Shown: positions 1-6,539 of the stretch, piece after piece | Position numbering within the stretch: position 1 is the first letter of the stretch | Layout: every line of letters begins with the position of its first letter | Assembly (NCBI GenBank): GCA_029937635.1 | Contig: JAPYPM010000073.1 | Coordinates: 1 to 10,150 of the forward strand | Origin: Nitrospinaceae bacterium | GTDB lineage: Bacteria > Nitrospinota > Nitrospinia > Nitrospinales > VA-1 | Direction of reading: 5' to 3' | Length of the DNA stretch: 10,150 nucleotides | Notes under the pieces: generated by a model | What the model saw: only the letters and a program-made list of their open reading frames with translations | Told to the model about the DNA's origin: nothing | Databases searched by the model: none | Program-made: the position numbers and the translations under genes

Positions 1-505
1 CCCAAACATTTCCCGACATGTCAAACAAACCATATGAGTTGGGGGTTTTTTGACCTACAGGATGAGTTTTTTTCTCCGAATTTTTCTTAAACCAACTGTA
101 TAGTTTTGGATCTTTTTCTCCCCAATAAAATTTTGACGTAGCCCCTGACCGGGATGCCCATTCCCATTCCCATTCATTCGGCAAACGCTTCCCAATTTTC
201 AGACAATACTCCACTGCGTCAAACCAGTTTACCTTTTCGACAGGCCGCTTTTTACCCACAAAAAAAGACGGGTTATAGCCGATAATTATTTGATAAGATT
301 CTTGAGTAACTTCAAAACGATCCATAAAGAACTTATCAATAAATTTTTCTATAGATCGATATTCTGTACTAACTATTAATTTTCCAGACGGGATCGACAC
401 CATATCATTTGCAATTTGAGCAAATGTATAAATGGGATTCAAGGCATAAAGCGAAGTGCCAATCAAAAAACATCTAATGATTTTAGCTAGAGATGTTTTG
501 GTCAT
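1..505 (-). CDS. Secreted formylglycine-generating-enzyme (SUMF1)-like protein, C-terminus cut off by window edge
   Basis: This frame is open from an ATG at 505 leftward past position 1, giving about 168 visible residues without the C-terminus. The N-terminus looks like a signal peptide: Lys-containing start, hydrophobic core around residues 9-21, and a possible cleavage after Ala-Phe-Ala (about residue 29), so the protein is probably periplasmic or lipid-free secreted. The body matches the FGE-sulfatase (SUMF1) fold family: 'DRFEVTQESY' (usual 'EVTNAQY'), 'RPVEKVNWFDAVEYC', 'GKRLPNEWEWEWASRSG' (usual 'RLPTEAEWEYAARGG'), then 'VGQKTPNSYGLFDMSGNVW' at the edge. True FGEs oxidise a sulfatase Cys to formylglycine using two cysteines near the C-terminus, but most bacterial members are of other or unknown function. 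Those cysteines would lie outside the window, so the activity cannot be decided here. A weak GAGA Shine-Dalgarno lies 5-6 bases before the ATG. No sulfatase gene is visible nearby. Confidence 0.88.
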   Translation of the reverse strand, partial: MTKTSLAKIIRCFLIGTSLYALNPIYTFAQIANDMVSIPSGKLIVSTEYRSIEKFIDKFFMDRFEVTQESYQIIIGYNPSFFVGKKRPVEKVNWFDAVEYCLKIGKRLPNEWEWEWASRSGATSKFYWGEKDPKLYSWFKKNSEKKTHPVGQKTPNSYGLFDMSGNVW

Positions 506-572
506 ATCGTTCTCTATCAATCATTGAGAATTTCTTCCCCGGATTCTGCTAATTTTTATTAGACTTTTTTAA

Positions 573-609
573 TAAAGAAATGTATTTATTCTTTAACATA
601 CTTAAAGAA
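573..609. repeat. Three-arm direct/inverted repeat between divergent genes (TAAAGAA / TTCTTTA / TTAAAGAA)
   Basis: TAAAGAA occurs at 573-579 and again within TTAAAGAA at 602-609, with the reverse complement TTCTTTAA at 589-596 between them. The right half, TTCTTTAA-catac-TTAAAGAA, is a perfect 8-bp inverted repeat with a 5-base centre. The two direct copies are about 30 bp apart, near three helical turns. It lies in the spacer between the divergent FGE-like and DUF932 genes, so it could be an operator. The all-A/T-plus-one-G composition makes chance quite possible. Confidence 0.3.
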
Positions 610-758
610 GGTAAATTTATCTAAGCTAAAACTACCATACAAAATTGTAATAATTTAAACATAAAATTATAGAGGCTATTAATTCTAGACTATAAGAGAA
701 ATAGCATAACCAGTTATTCAGGCGGGATTTAAAATCTTTATCATTCATTAGTTTTTAA

Positions 759-764
759 TATAAT
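759..764 (+). promoter_or_regulatory. Possible -10 box (TATAAT) for the DUF932 gene
   Basis: A perfect TATAAT lies 34 bases before the ATG at 799, which would give a leader of roughly 28 bases. No convincing -35 hexamer is visible 16-18 bases upstream, and the region is so AT-rich that such a hexamer is not rare. Confidence 0.25.
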
Positions 765-798
765 TTTGGGTCTAATCGTATAAATCATAGAATACATT

Positions 799-1719
799 AT
801 GGAATGGATTAATCAAAAACCTTGGGACGGACTTAGCGTTGATATTAACCCAAACATTTCTCCTCGTGAAATGGTGTACAAAGTCAAACTAGATTTGGAG
901 ATGTCCTGGAATCCAACGGGGGGGGTTCGACCGGGTAGGCCTAAATCTTATGCAAATCAAGAGATGTTTCAGTTTTTTAAAGCATTTACTGAGAATGGCG
1001 GTCTTTCACTTGAAACCATTGGAACTTTGGATAATGGTCGAATTGTCTGGGGATTAGCTGCTTTGAAGGAAGAATTCACCTTAATGAAAACTGATAAAAT
1101 AAAAGCTTACCTAATTCTTTATTCGAGAAATAAAAATAGAGATATTATTGAAATTCAATTTATAACGTTTAGGCACGCTGGTGGTAATACACTCCAAATA
1201 CCATGTAAAGGGAGGACTTTTTTTAAAAATATATGTCGTAGACCCTTTACTAAGCAATTTCCTTTCATTTCTTTAAAGTTTCATAAATTTGATGAAGGCC
1301 TAATTAGAAAAACCAAAGAAACTATTACTTATGGAAGAGAAACAATTATTGATTTTTCCAATAATGCTGAATTGCTGATAAATAAAAAAGTTAACGACGA
1401 AATTTCAAAACGCTATATGTTCGATGTTTTCCAGCCTGAAATTTCAAAAAAATTACCTTCGATTGGGAACAAAGAAGTAAAGGAATTTGCAGATAAAAAA
1501 ACTAAAATCGGTTTAGAAGCTATAACCAAGGCTCCAGGACAAAACCTAGATGATGGTGGAGTTACTGCTTGGGATTTAATTAATGCCGTAACCTACACAG
1601 TTGATCACTGTATCGGAAGTGACCAAGGTTCACGTTTGCGGCTAGGTTGGTTTGGCCCCTATTCAAAATTCAAACAAAGAGCTTTGGATCTGGCTAAAAA
1701 CTTAAAACAAAAACCTTAA
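799..1719 (+). CDS. DUF932 family protein (phage/plasmid-related, TIGR03299-like)
   Basis: This 306-residue protein has the layout of the DUF932 / TIGR03299 family found on plasmids, phages and integrated elements. The middle contains 'GSLxxGrxvWalA'-like 'IGTLDNGRIVWGLAAL' (about residues 78-93). The C-terminus has the family signature 'VTAWDLINAVTYTVDH' (about 252-267), followed by basic residues and a Lys-containing 'KFKQRALDLAKNL'. No catalytic role is established for the family; some members have been linked to plasmid maintenance or recombination, which I only infer could apply here. No signal peptide or membrane segment is visible. The ATG has no clear Shine-Dalgarno. An uninterrupted G8 run at 918-925 encodes Thr-Gly-Gly-Val (codons 40-43) and is unusual in AT-rich DNA. 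No integrase, replication or conjugation gene lies nearby, so it may be an isolated relic of an element. Confidence 0.82.
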   Translation: MEWINQKPWDGLSVDINPNISPREMVYKVKLDLEMSWNPTGGVRPGRPKSYANQEMFQFFKAFTENGGLSLETIGTLDNGRIVWGLAALKEEFTLMKTDKIKAYLILYSRNKNRDIIEIQFITFRHAGGNTLQIPCKGRTFFKNICRRPFTKQFPFISLKFHKFDEGLIRKTKETITYGRETIIDFSNNAELLINKKVNDEISKRYMFDVFQPEISKKLPSIGNKEVKEFADKKTKIGLEAITKAPGQNLDDGGVTAWDLINAVTYTVDHCIGSDQGSRLRLGWFGPYSKFKQRALDLAKNLKQKP

Positions 1720-1740
1720 GTTTTATCTTTTAATTTTTTT
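1697..1740 (+). terminator. Possible intrinsic terminator overlapping the DUF932 stop codon
   Basis: AAAACTTAA (1697-1705) and TTAAGTTTT (1716-1724) form a perfect 9-bp stem with a 10-base loop, followed by ATCTTTTAATTTTTTT. The stop codon (1717-1719) is inside the right arm. The stem is almost entirely A-T, so it would be weak; the following T-rich tract supports the call. Confidence 0.4.
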
Positions 1741-1762
1741 TACTGCTACAAGAAGAACAGAT

Positions 1763-1912
1763 ATGAGGTTGATGAAAAAAGATATGTTTGAAGATTTTAT
1801 TCCTGAAGACCTAAGATTAAAAAATCAATCGATTCATTTGATCGGATTTTTATCAAGTTTAGTACTAGTTCTAGCGACTAAAAATTATACTAAACGCATA
1901 ACATATTCGTAA
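1763..1912 (+). CDS. Possible small membrane protein (49 residues), unrecognised
   Basis: A 49-codon frame starts with ATG at 1763, 43 bases after the DUF932 stop, and ends with TAA at 1910-1912. The first half is charged (Arg/Lys, then Glu/Asp), and residues about 24-39 ('HLIGFLSSLVLVLAT') are hydrophobic enough for one membrane span, followed by a basic tail with Lys and Arg. A purine-rich AAGAAGAAC lies 6-14 bases before the ATG and could serve as a ribosome binding site. I do not recognise the sequence. It could be a small bitopic protein, the end of a decayed gene, or chance. The rest of the 1720-2037 gap holds nothing else I can support. Confidence 0.3.
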   Translation: MRLMKKDMFEDFIPEDLRLKNQSIHLIGFLSSLVLVLATKNYTKRITYS

Positions 1913-2037
1913 TTGTTTATTTTTTTTACCGAATTATATCTATATAAGCTACCTGACAATTTACCCAAATATACACTACCCAAGAATAGTCACTAGCAGA
2001 TAATTTGATTGATAAAGTAGAAACATGAAATTGGGGT

Positions 2038-2367
2038 TTAAATCTGTTGTCTCTGCCCAAATAAAATGATGGCTGCTCCTGCGATACAAATAATTGCACC
2101 TACAATGTCCCATTTATCTAGGCGTTGACCTTCAATTAACCAAAGCCATAGAAGAGAGGCTGCGATGTATACTCCTCCATAGGCCGCAAAGGTTCTACCT
2201 GCAAAAATCGAATCAATTCGTGTCAGCAAAATAGCAAAAATCGTAAGGGAGGTAATACCTGGAAGGATCCAATACCCACTTTTCCCTAATCTCAACCAAG
2301 CCCAGAAGGCAAAACAACCTGCAATTTCTGCAACTGCGGCTAGGCCATAAATACCGAACGATGCCAT
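2038..2367 (-). CDS. ynfA: YnfA / UPF0060 family small multidrug-resistance-like membrane protein
   Basis: From the ATG at 2367 this gives 109 residues, the usual YnfA length. A GTG nine codons upstream (2394) would also be in frame but would add a tail the family lacks. Four membrane segments are visible. Family hallmarks are 'AAVAEIAGCFAFWAWLRLGKS' in the first helix, with the conserved Glu of small-multidrug-resistance proteins, 'GRTFAAYGGVYIAASLLWLW' in the third helix region, and 'DxxGAxICxxGAxII' in the last. YnfA proteins are inner-membrane and in some enterobacteria act as proton-coupled efflux pumps for cationic compounds; in most bacteria the substrate is unknown. No obvious Shine-Dalgarno precedes either start. 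It is separated by 160 bases from the gene upstream on the same strand, so it is probably transcribed alone. The family call is firm; the drug-efflux role here is inference. Confidence 0.93.
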   Translation of the reverse strand: MASFGIYGLAAVAEIAGCFAFWAWLRLGKSGYWILPGITSLTIFAILLTRIDSIFAGRTFAAYGGVYIAASLLWLWLIEGQRLDKWDIVGAIICIAGAAIILFGQRQQI

Positions 2368-2527
2368 ACTAATATATTTTTTAAAAAAAACCACGAATAC
2401 ATAATTGCAACATCACTTTTATTTTGATCAGAGTTTATTTGATTAATTATGGGTCTTCGTTCCATTAAAGCAGTCTCATGCCTGTTAAACAAAAAAATCA
2501 CCATTTATAATCGCCTTCTACCCATGA

Positions 2528-3445
2528 TTAAGTGTCTGCTATTAAATTGCAATGGAAATCATTTTCTGAAATCCAGTCAATCTTCAAGTAGTTAGGCAAT
2601 TTTGTTTCACGATCAATTTTTGCTGACTCTATCTGAATAGGGGTTAGGTTTCTAGCATACCGTAACGTTGCCTGTTGAAGGTTTGCCCATTGCAAATCAG
2701 TACCCTCCATTACAGCTGATGACAAGTAAGCTGCCATAAGATTGGCATTAGAAAGTAAGCTATTCCTAAGATCTGTCTTGAAGAGTCTTGCCTCGCAAAG
2801 GTCGGAGTTCCGAAGGTCTGCTTTCCTAAGATCAGCCTCAGTTAAATCAATTTTTCGAAGATCAAGATTACTGAGATCAACTTTTTTTAGATTAGCTCTT
2901 TGGAAGGTGCATCCGCTCAGTTCCGTGTTATTAAATTTTACGCCTTGGCAATCAGTATCGTTTAAGTTAGCTTCCTTTAAATCGGACCCTGCGAAAAAAG
3001 CCTTACTAAGGTCTGCTCCCTGCAAATTGGCTCCTGATAAAATGGCGTTTCTAAAACATGCATTTTTAAGAGAAGCTCCTTTTAGGTTAGCATTTTTAAG
3101 GTTGGCATTGGTAAAGTCAGTTTTTCTAAGGTTTGCGCCAGTCAAGTTAGCATTCTCTAGATCAGCACCGGTCATCATAACGACAGATTGATTGTTTTGG
3201 CGTTCCAAAATTCTGTCAATTTGAACTCCACTCAGGTTGGCATGAGCTAGAATGGCTCCAGTAAAATTTGACCCTGTAAGAAATGATTCTCTTAAGTTTA
3301 TACCTGTCATATTCTTATCAGTAAAATCATAACCCGTTAGATTTGTTTTTTGGAGGTCGGCGTTACAAAGATCCGCATCGCTAATCTCTTTGCCAAGGCG
3401 AATGGCTTGGCGTAGATTAATTTTTTTTTGTGGAAAATTTTCCAT
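2528..3445 (-). CDS. Pentapeptide-repeat protein (305 residues)
   Basis: The protein is built almost wholly of A(D/N)LXX-type pentapeptides, which fold as a right-handed quadrilateral beta-helix. One block covers about residues 21-73. A non-repeat insertion follows at 74-91 ('VQIDRILERQNNQSVVMM'), and a longer block runs over about 92-265 with motifs such as 'ANLTGANLRKTDF' and 'DLRKADLRNSDL'. The last 40 residues are non-repetitive. There is no signal peptide, so it is probably cytoplasmic. Pentapeptide proteins include DNA mimics that protect gyrase (Qnr, MfpA) and many of unknown role. Qnr-type proteins are shorter (about 215 residues) and differently arranged, so I do not call quinolone protection. 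The start ATG at 3445 lacks a clear Shine-Dalgarno, and an A9 run covers codons 6-8. The many repeat-derived direct repeats in the DNA are explained by the protein. The antisense open frame at 2742-3191 is a by-product of this repeat pattern. Confidence 0.93.
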   Translation of the reverse strand: MENFPQKKINLRQAIRLGKEISDADLCNADLQKTNLTGYDFTDKNMTGINLRESFLTGSNFTGAILAHANLSGVQIDRILERQNNQSVVMMTGADLENANLTGANLRKTDFTNANLKNANLKGASLKNACFRNAILSGANLQGADLSKAFFAGSDLKEANLNDTDCQGVKFNNTELSGCTFQRANLKKVDLSNLDLRKIDLTEADLRKADLRNSDLCEARLFKTDLRNSLLSNANLMAAYLSSAVMEGTDLQWANLQQATLRYARNLTPIQIESAKIDRETKLPNYLKIDWISENDFHCNLIADT

Positions 3446-3772
3446 AATTAATAAAGTTTATGTTGCTAGAATTCTTCTCTTCACTACGGTACTCTAATTT
3501 ATCAATTGACTCCAAACTACATCGGATAAAGTTTATCCATAATAAATGAGAATAGTTATACATACTTGGGAAAATATGAAAAAACTAAAAAAAATATTTA
3601 TCATAACTAATCTACTATTATTTTAATTTTACCCATTTTCTATTTTTGTTGTTTAGCTATCCACTTGTTTGGGCTAGATAAATATCTAAAATAGTTTCTT
3701 ACTATATTTTAATACCTCAGTTTTTTATATTTATTCTATATTTTCATTCAATGATTATTTTAATTCTTTAGT
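3446..3772. other. Gene-free spacer between pentapeptide and SemiSWEET genes
   Basis: This 327-base, very AT-rich stretch has no supportable gene on either strand. It contains a perfect 7-1-7 palindrome at 3524-3538 (listed separately) and a short TAGATA-aa-TATCTA inverted repeat at 3675-3688. It should hold the promoter of the pentapeptide gene and the end of the SemiSWEET transcript, but I see no terminator with a proper GC stem. Confidence 0.5.
3524..3538. promoter_or_regulatory. Candidate operator: GGATAAA-g-TTTATCC palindrome upstream of the pentapeptide gene
   Basis: GGATAAA (3524-3530) and TTTATCC (3532-3538) form a perfect inverted repeat around one base, 79 bases before the ATG of the leftward pentapeptide gene. 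A TATTAT that could act as a -10 on the minus strand lies just upstream (3539-3544), so the palindrome would sit at about +1, a typical repressor position. No -35 is convincing. Confidence 0.35.
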
Positions 3773-4033
3773 TCATCTACTCTTAAATTTTAATTTCATT
3801 AGCAGAATAGCCACTGCTAAAAGGAGAGTACTTACATTCCATAAAATAATTGGTACGGCATTCAATAAAATACCATAAACCAACCAACAACTAATTCCTG
3901 TGCACCAAATCAGTAACATCATTAAGGAAAAATCATCCGCGGATTTGGTTGTCCAAATTTTAATCACCTGAGGCACAAGTGAAACTGTTGTTAAGAATCC
4001 AGAAAAATACCCTAAAAACAAAGTTACGCTCAT
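3773..4033 (-). CDS. SemiSWEET (MtN3/PQ-loop) sugar transporter
   Basis: The 86-residue length and three-helix layout match bacterial SemiSWEETs, which dimerise to form a six-helix uniporter for small sugars across the inner membrane. Helix 1 carries the PQ-loop signature 'TTVSLVPQVIKIW' (Pro21-Gln22). The first loop is 'TTKSADDFSLM' (usual 'TKSxxgiSl'). Helix 2 has 'CWLVYGIL' with the pocket Trp (Trp50). Helix 3 has 'PIILWNVSTLLLA' with the conserved substrate-facing Asn (Asn66). The C-terminus is basic ('KLKFKSR'), consistent with a cytoplasmic tail. The ATG at 4033 is supported by TTTAGAGAG ending 7 bases upstream. It is divergent from the acyltransferase cassette to its right and has no co-directional neighbour within 300 bases, so it is probably a single-gene unit. 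The substrate cannot be told from sequence. Confidence 0.93.
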   Translation of the reverse strand: MSVTLFLGYFSGFLTTVSLVPQVIKIWTTKSADDFSLMMLLIWCTGISCWLVYGILLNAVPIILWNVSTLLLAVAILLMKLKFKSR

Positions 4034-4253
4034 AAAATTACTCTCTAAATTATTTTTGATATCAGATCAATTATCGCAAGCCACAATCAAAGAAGTTTTT
4101 ACCATTAGTTGAAATTTTTATTGAAAATTTTTTATTTAAGTTTGCGTTAACTGATATATAAATGAATAGATCGAATAAGGTAGTTTTGTCGCATATTGTG
4201 GAAAAAATTTCATAAAACCATGCAGTGCTACCCACAGTGTGAAGAACAAAAAA

Positions 4254-4718
4254 ATGAACTTTGTAAAGTTATCCATATATTTCATTGACTTCAATTCTAA
4301 TGAAAAGGAACTAAATTATTCTATTACAACTAAAGAACTTATTTATTCTCACTGTCACAAAAAGTTATTATTTATGAGTTTGAACCCGTATTGCTCTAAT
4401 GTTTATTTTTTATATTGCCAATTGATACTATTAAGGGAAAATAAGGATATTGTTTGTTATAACACCAGATTTTTCAAAATTTTAAATATTATCCGTTTGA
4501 TTCTATCCATCATAGCATGGCATAAATTTCACGTGACCTCGGGTTTATTCATATTGACTTATTACACCTACCTTCATCGAAATGAAAAAAAACTTTGGAA
4601 CATGCCTGGAGATTCTCAACTTAAAAGTTTGGGCCATAAATTAATGGCGCGACACTCTATCCATTTTATAAACCCGATCTTTATATCAATTTATGAATCT
4701 AATGACAGGCAGAATTAG
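4254..4718 (+). CDS. Unrecognised 154-residue protein preceding the MBOAT acyltransferase
   Basis: I do not recognise this frame. It could start at the ATG at 4254 (154 residues; purine-rich GAAGAAC 7-13 bases upstream) or at a GTG at 4239 (159 residues); I prefer the ATG. It ends 24 bases before the MBOAT start on the same strand, which suggests one transcript. The product is rich in Ile, Leu, Tyr, Asn, Lys, Cys and His, with no signal peptide. Residues about 79-103 ('FKILNIIRLILSIIAWHKF' and on) are hydrophobic and could form one or two membrane spans. An uninterrupted frame of 155 or more codons is unlikely by chance in DNA this AT-rich, which argues for a real or recently decayed gene. 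The Cys/His/Tyr-rich composition is, however, typical of non-coding translations. It may be a fast-evolving accessory protein of the acylation cassette or a remnant. Confidence 0.45.
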   Translation: MNFVKLSIYFIDFNSNEKELNYSITTKELIYSHCHKKLLFMSLNPYCSNVYFLYCQLILLRENKDIVCYNTRFFKILNIIRLILSIIAWHKFHVTSGLFILTYYTYLHRNEKKLWNMPGDSQLKSLGHKLMARHSIHFINPIFISIYESNDRQN

Positions 4719-4742
4719 CAACAGTACTAGCTGAGTCAAACT

Positions 4743-6143
4743 ATGGTTTTTACTTCGATTTACTATTTTCTATTCTTTATTAGTTATTTCCTTTTATTTA
4801 ATTTTATAAAATCAGGTTACCGTTTACACTTGGTTCTTGTCGGTAGCCTGATTTTCTATGGTTGGGGAAACCCAGTAATTATTTTGGTTCCGATTATTCT
4901 TAGCGCAATAGCTTTTTGGGGGGGGAAATGGATTGCAGGGGTGGAAGAGGGATTAGTTGTTCGGAACCGTCTTTTAGGGTTAATAGTGCTTCTTCTTATT
5001 CCTCTATCTTATTGTAAATATAAGCATTTTTTATACAATGAAATTATAGTTCCAATTATTGGGGCATCAACTGTAAGATTTGATGTGTTCTTTCCACTTG
5101 GTATTTCATTTATGACTTTTACTATTGTGTCATATGTCGTCGATGTGCATAGAAAAACGTTTCCTCCCGCCCAATCGTTTTTTCACATTTTTGCCTATAC
5201 CCTTTATTTTCCTAGACTGATTGCAGGCCCAATTACTCGTCCTTCTGAATTAATCCCCCAGTTGTTAAGAAATAAATCTATCACGATGAGCTCTGTTGGT
5301 TTTGGATTAACGCTATTTACTATAGGGCTTGTGAAAAAAATTATTTTTGCAGATTCTATGGGCGATGTGGTAAATCCCGTTTTTGATAATCCAATGGGTC
5401 ATAGTTTACTCACTTATTGGTTAGCCATGCTTGGTTATACTGTCCAAATTTATTGTGACTTTAGTGGATATACTGACATGGCTTTAGGGTCATCTATAAT
5501 GCTTGGCGTACGTTTACCAATAAATTTTAATAAGCCTTACACAGCTATAAATTTGCAGGATTTTTGGCATCGTTGGCATATAACACTTTCCAAGTGGCTT
5601 CGGGAATATATTTATATTCCGTTAGGGGGTAATCGATGCTCTAAGCCCAAATACCTTAGTAATATAATTGTTACTATGGTTGTGTGTGGGATCTGGCATG
5701 GTGCCAATTGGACTTTTTTATTATGGGGAATATTACATGGCATTGGACTATTAGTTATCGCTCTGGCAAAGTTTTCTCATACGGCAAGCGGGGCTTTGAA
5801 AATAATTCCAAATCAACTGAAATGGTTATTGACATTTATTTTCATAGTTTTTACTTGGGTCTTTTTTCGATCTCCGAATCTAGATACGGCAAGAATCATT
5901 CTTATAGGAGCATTCACAGGAGATCTAAGTTTTGATATAGTTTTCTTTGAGACAAATATTTTTTATCTTACTCTACTTGGTTTATTTGCTATTGTTCATC
6001 GCTTTGATTCATTATCTAATGTTCGTTTTGTTTACCGTTGGATAAATAAGGGGGCCCTCACAACTTTTGTGATAATAGCTTTTGCAACAGCAATCGCCAT
6101 CACTACAGATAACCCTACGGCTTTTATCTATTTTGATTTCTAA
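4743..6143 (+). CDS. MBOAT family O-acyltransferase (AlgI/DltB/PatA type)
   Basis: This 466-residue multi-pass inner-membrane protein has the full AlgI-type MBOAT pattern. An N-terminal hydrophobic block carries 'SLIFYGWGNP' (about 35-44), followed by 'FFPLGISFMTFTIVSYVVD' (116-134), 'FPRLIAGPITRPSELIPQL' (156-174), 'IYCDFSGYTDMALGSSIML' (236-254), 'LPINFNKPY', 'FWHRWHITLSKWLREYIYIPLGG' (274-296) and 'GIWHGANWTFLLWGILHG' (316-333). His319 in the last motif corresponds to the catalytic His of AlgI, with a second conserved His at 332. Such proteins accept an acyl group from a cytoplasmic donor and deliver it across the membrane to a periplasmic partner or glycan (alginate, peptidoglycan, teichoic acid, cell-surface polysaccharide). 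The downstream SGNH protein is the likely partner. The length is normal for the family. No good Shine-Dalgarno is seen before the ATG. A G8 run at 4918-4925 (codons 59-61, Trp-Gly-Gly) would shift the frame if it slipped. The actual glycan and acyl group are unknown. Confidence 0.94.
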   Translation: MVFTSIYYFLFFISYFLLFNFIKSGYRLHLVLVGSLIFYGWGNPVIILVPIILSAIAFWGGKWIAGVEEGLVVRNRLLGLIVLLLIPLSYCKYKHFLYNEIIVPIIGASTVRFDVFFPLGISFMTFTIVSYVVDVHRKTFPPAQSFFHIFAYTLYFPRLIAGPITRPSELIPQLLRNKSITMSSVGFGLTLFTIGLVKKIIFADSMGDVVNPVFDNPMGHSLLTYWLAMLGYTVQIYCDFSGYTDMALGSSIMLGVRLPINFNKPYTAINLQDFWHRWHITLSKWLREYIYIPLGGNRCSKPKYLSNIIVTMVVCGIWHGANWTFLLWGILHGIGLLVIALAKFSHTASGALKIIPNQLKWLLTFIFIVFTWVFFRSPNLDTARIILIGAFTGDLSFDIVFFETNIFYLTLLGLFAIVHRFDSLSNVRFVYRWINKGALTTFVIIAFATAIAITTDNPTAFIYFDF

Positions 6144-6539
6144 ATACTTACATAACCTCTGAAAGAGGATAGGCTCTATTTAAATAATAACCTGGGAGTA
6201 ATCTTTTAAATTCTACGTTAGAATGACTTTTCTTCTACATCAGGGCGCATACTCTTATAAAGGAATTATGGGGATCTTCGTTCTACAATTATTCTTTTGA
6301 ACCACACAAACAAAACTGACAAAGTATTTAAAGTTAGTACTTATATTGCTGACCGTATAAAGAGTTTAAAAGTTATTTCTACTTTTTATATATATTTCAT
6401 GAGCCATCTAGAAATGAAATTTTGATAATACAAAGCTTCCTTAAGATGTGCTTCTAGTATTTTCTCATCAATACTACTTCTAAATACAGAAGTGGTATTT
6501 AAGTTGAATTATAAATAAAATAAATTTTAAATTTCCTTT
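6144..6539. other. Spacer between MBOAT and SGNH genes
   Basis: The 396-base gap is unusually long for two functionally coupled genes. It holds small hairpins just after the MBOAT stop: CCTCT-gaa-AGAGG at 6156-6168 and ATTCTA-cgt-TAGAAT at 6210-6224. Neither has a clean T-run, so termination is uncertain. A short coding-like remnant is listed separately at 6297-6425. The last 60 bases before the SGNH ATG are almost pure A/T and could contain its promoter, but no -35/-10 pair stands out. Confidence 0.45.
6297..6425 (+). pseudogene. Possible remnant of a thiamine-diphosphate enzyme N-terminus (acetolactate-synthase-like)
   Basis: A 42-codon frame from TTG (6297) to TGA (6423-6425) contains 'VFKVSTYIADRIKSLKV' followed by 'ISTFYIY'. 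This resembles the start of TPP-enzyme N-terminal domains (PF02776), where a typical sequence reads like 'MKVSDYIADFLKxxGIKHVF' followed by a Gly-Gly turn. Here the Gly-Ile/Val turn is lost and the frame stops about 19 residues later, before the conserved Glu of the active site. If real, it is a truncated gene fragment. TPP enzymes of this type occur in O-antigen and exopolysaccharide clusters, matching the neighbours. The similarity is from memory and covers only about 20 residues, so chance is possible. Confidence 0.3.

Noticed and set aside
1..860. Twelve-base direct repeat CCCAAACATTTC at 1-12 and 849-860
   Set aside because: Both copies are inside coding sequence (different strands and families), and neither flank shows attachment-site or target-duplication features.
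2742..3191. 149-codon plus-strand open frame opposite the pentapeptide gene
   Set aside because: Its Leu/Arg/Ser/Ala/Phe-rich repeats are exactly what the antisense of A(D/N)LXX codons gives, and the opposite strand is a clear family member.
2528..3445. CRISPR-like regularly spaced repeats
   Set aside because: The 15-base periodicity comes from pentapeptide codons; repeats are diverged, and there are no constant repeats with unique spacers.
5684..5935. 83-codon frame within the MBOAT gene
   Set aside because: It lies in another frame fully inside strongly conserved MBOAT motifs, including the catalytic 'GIWHGANW'.
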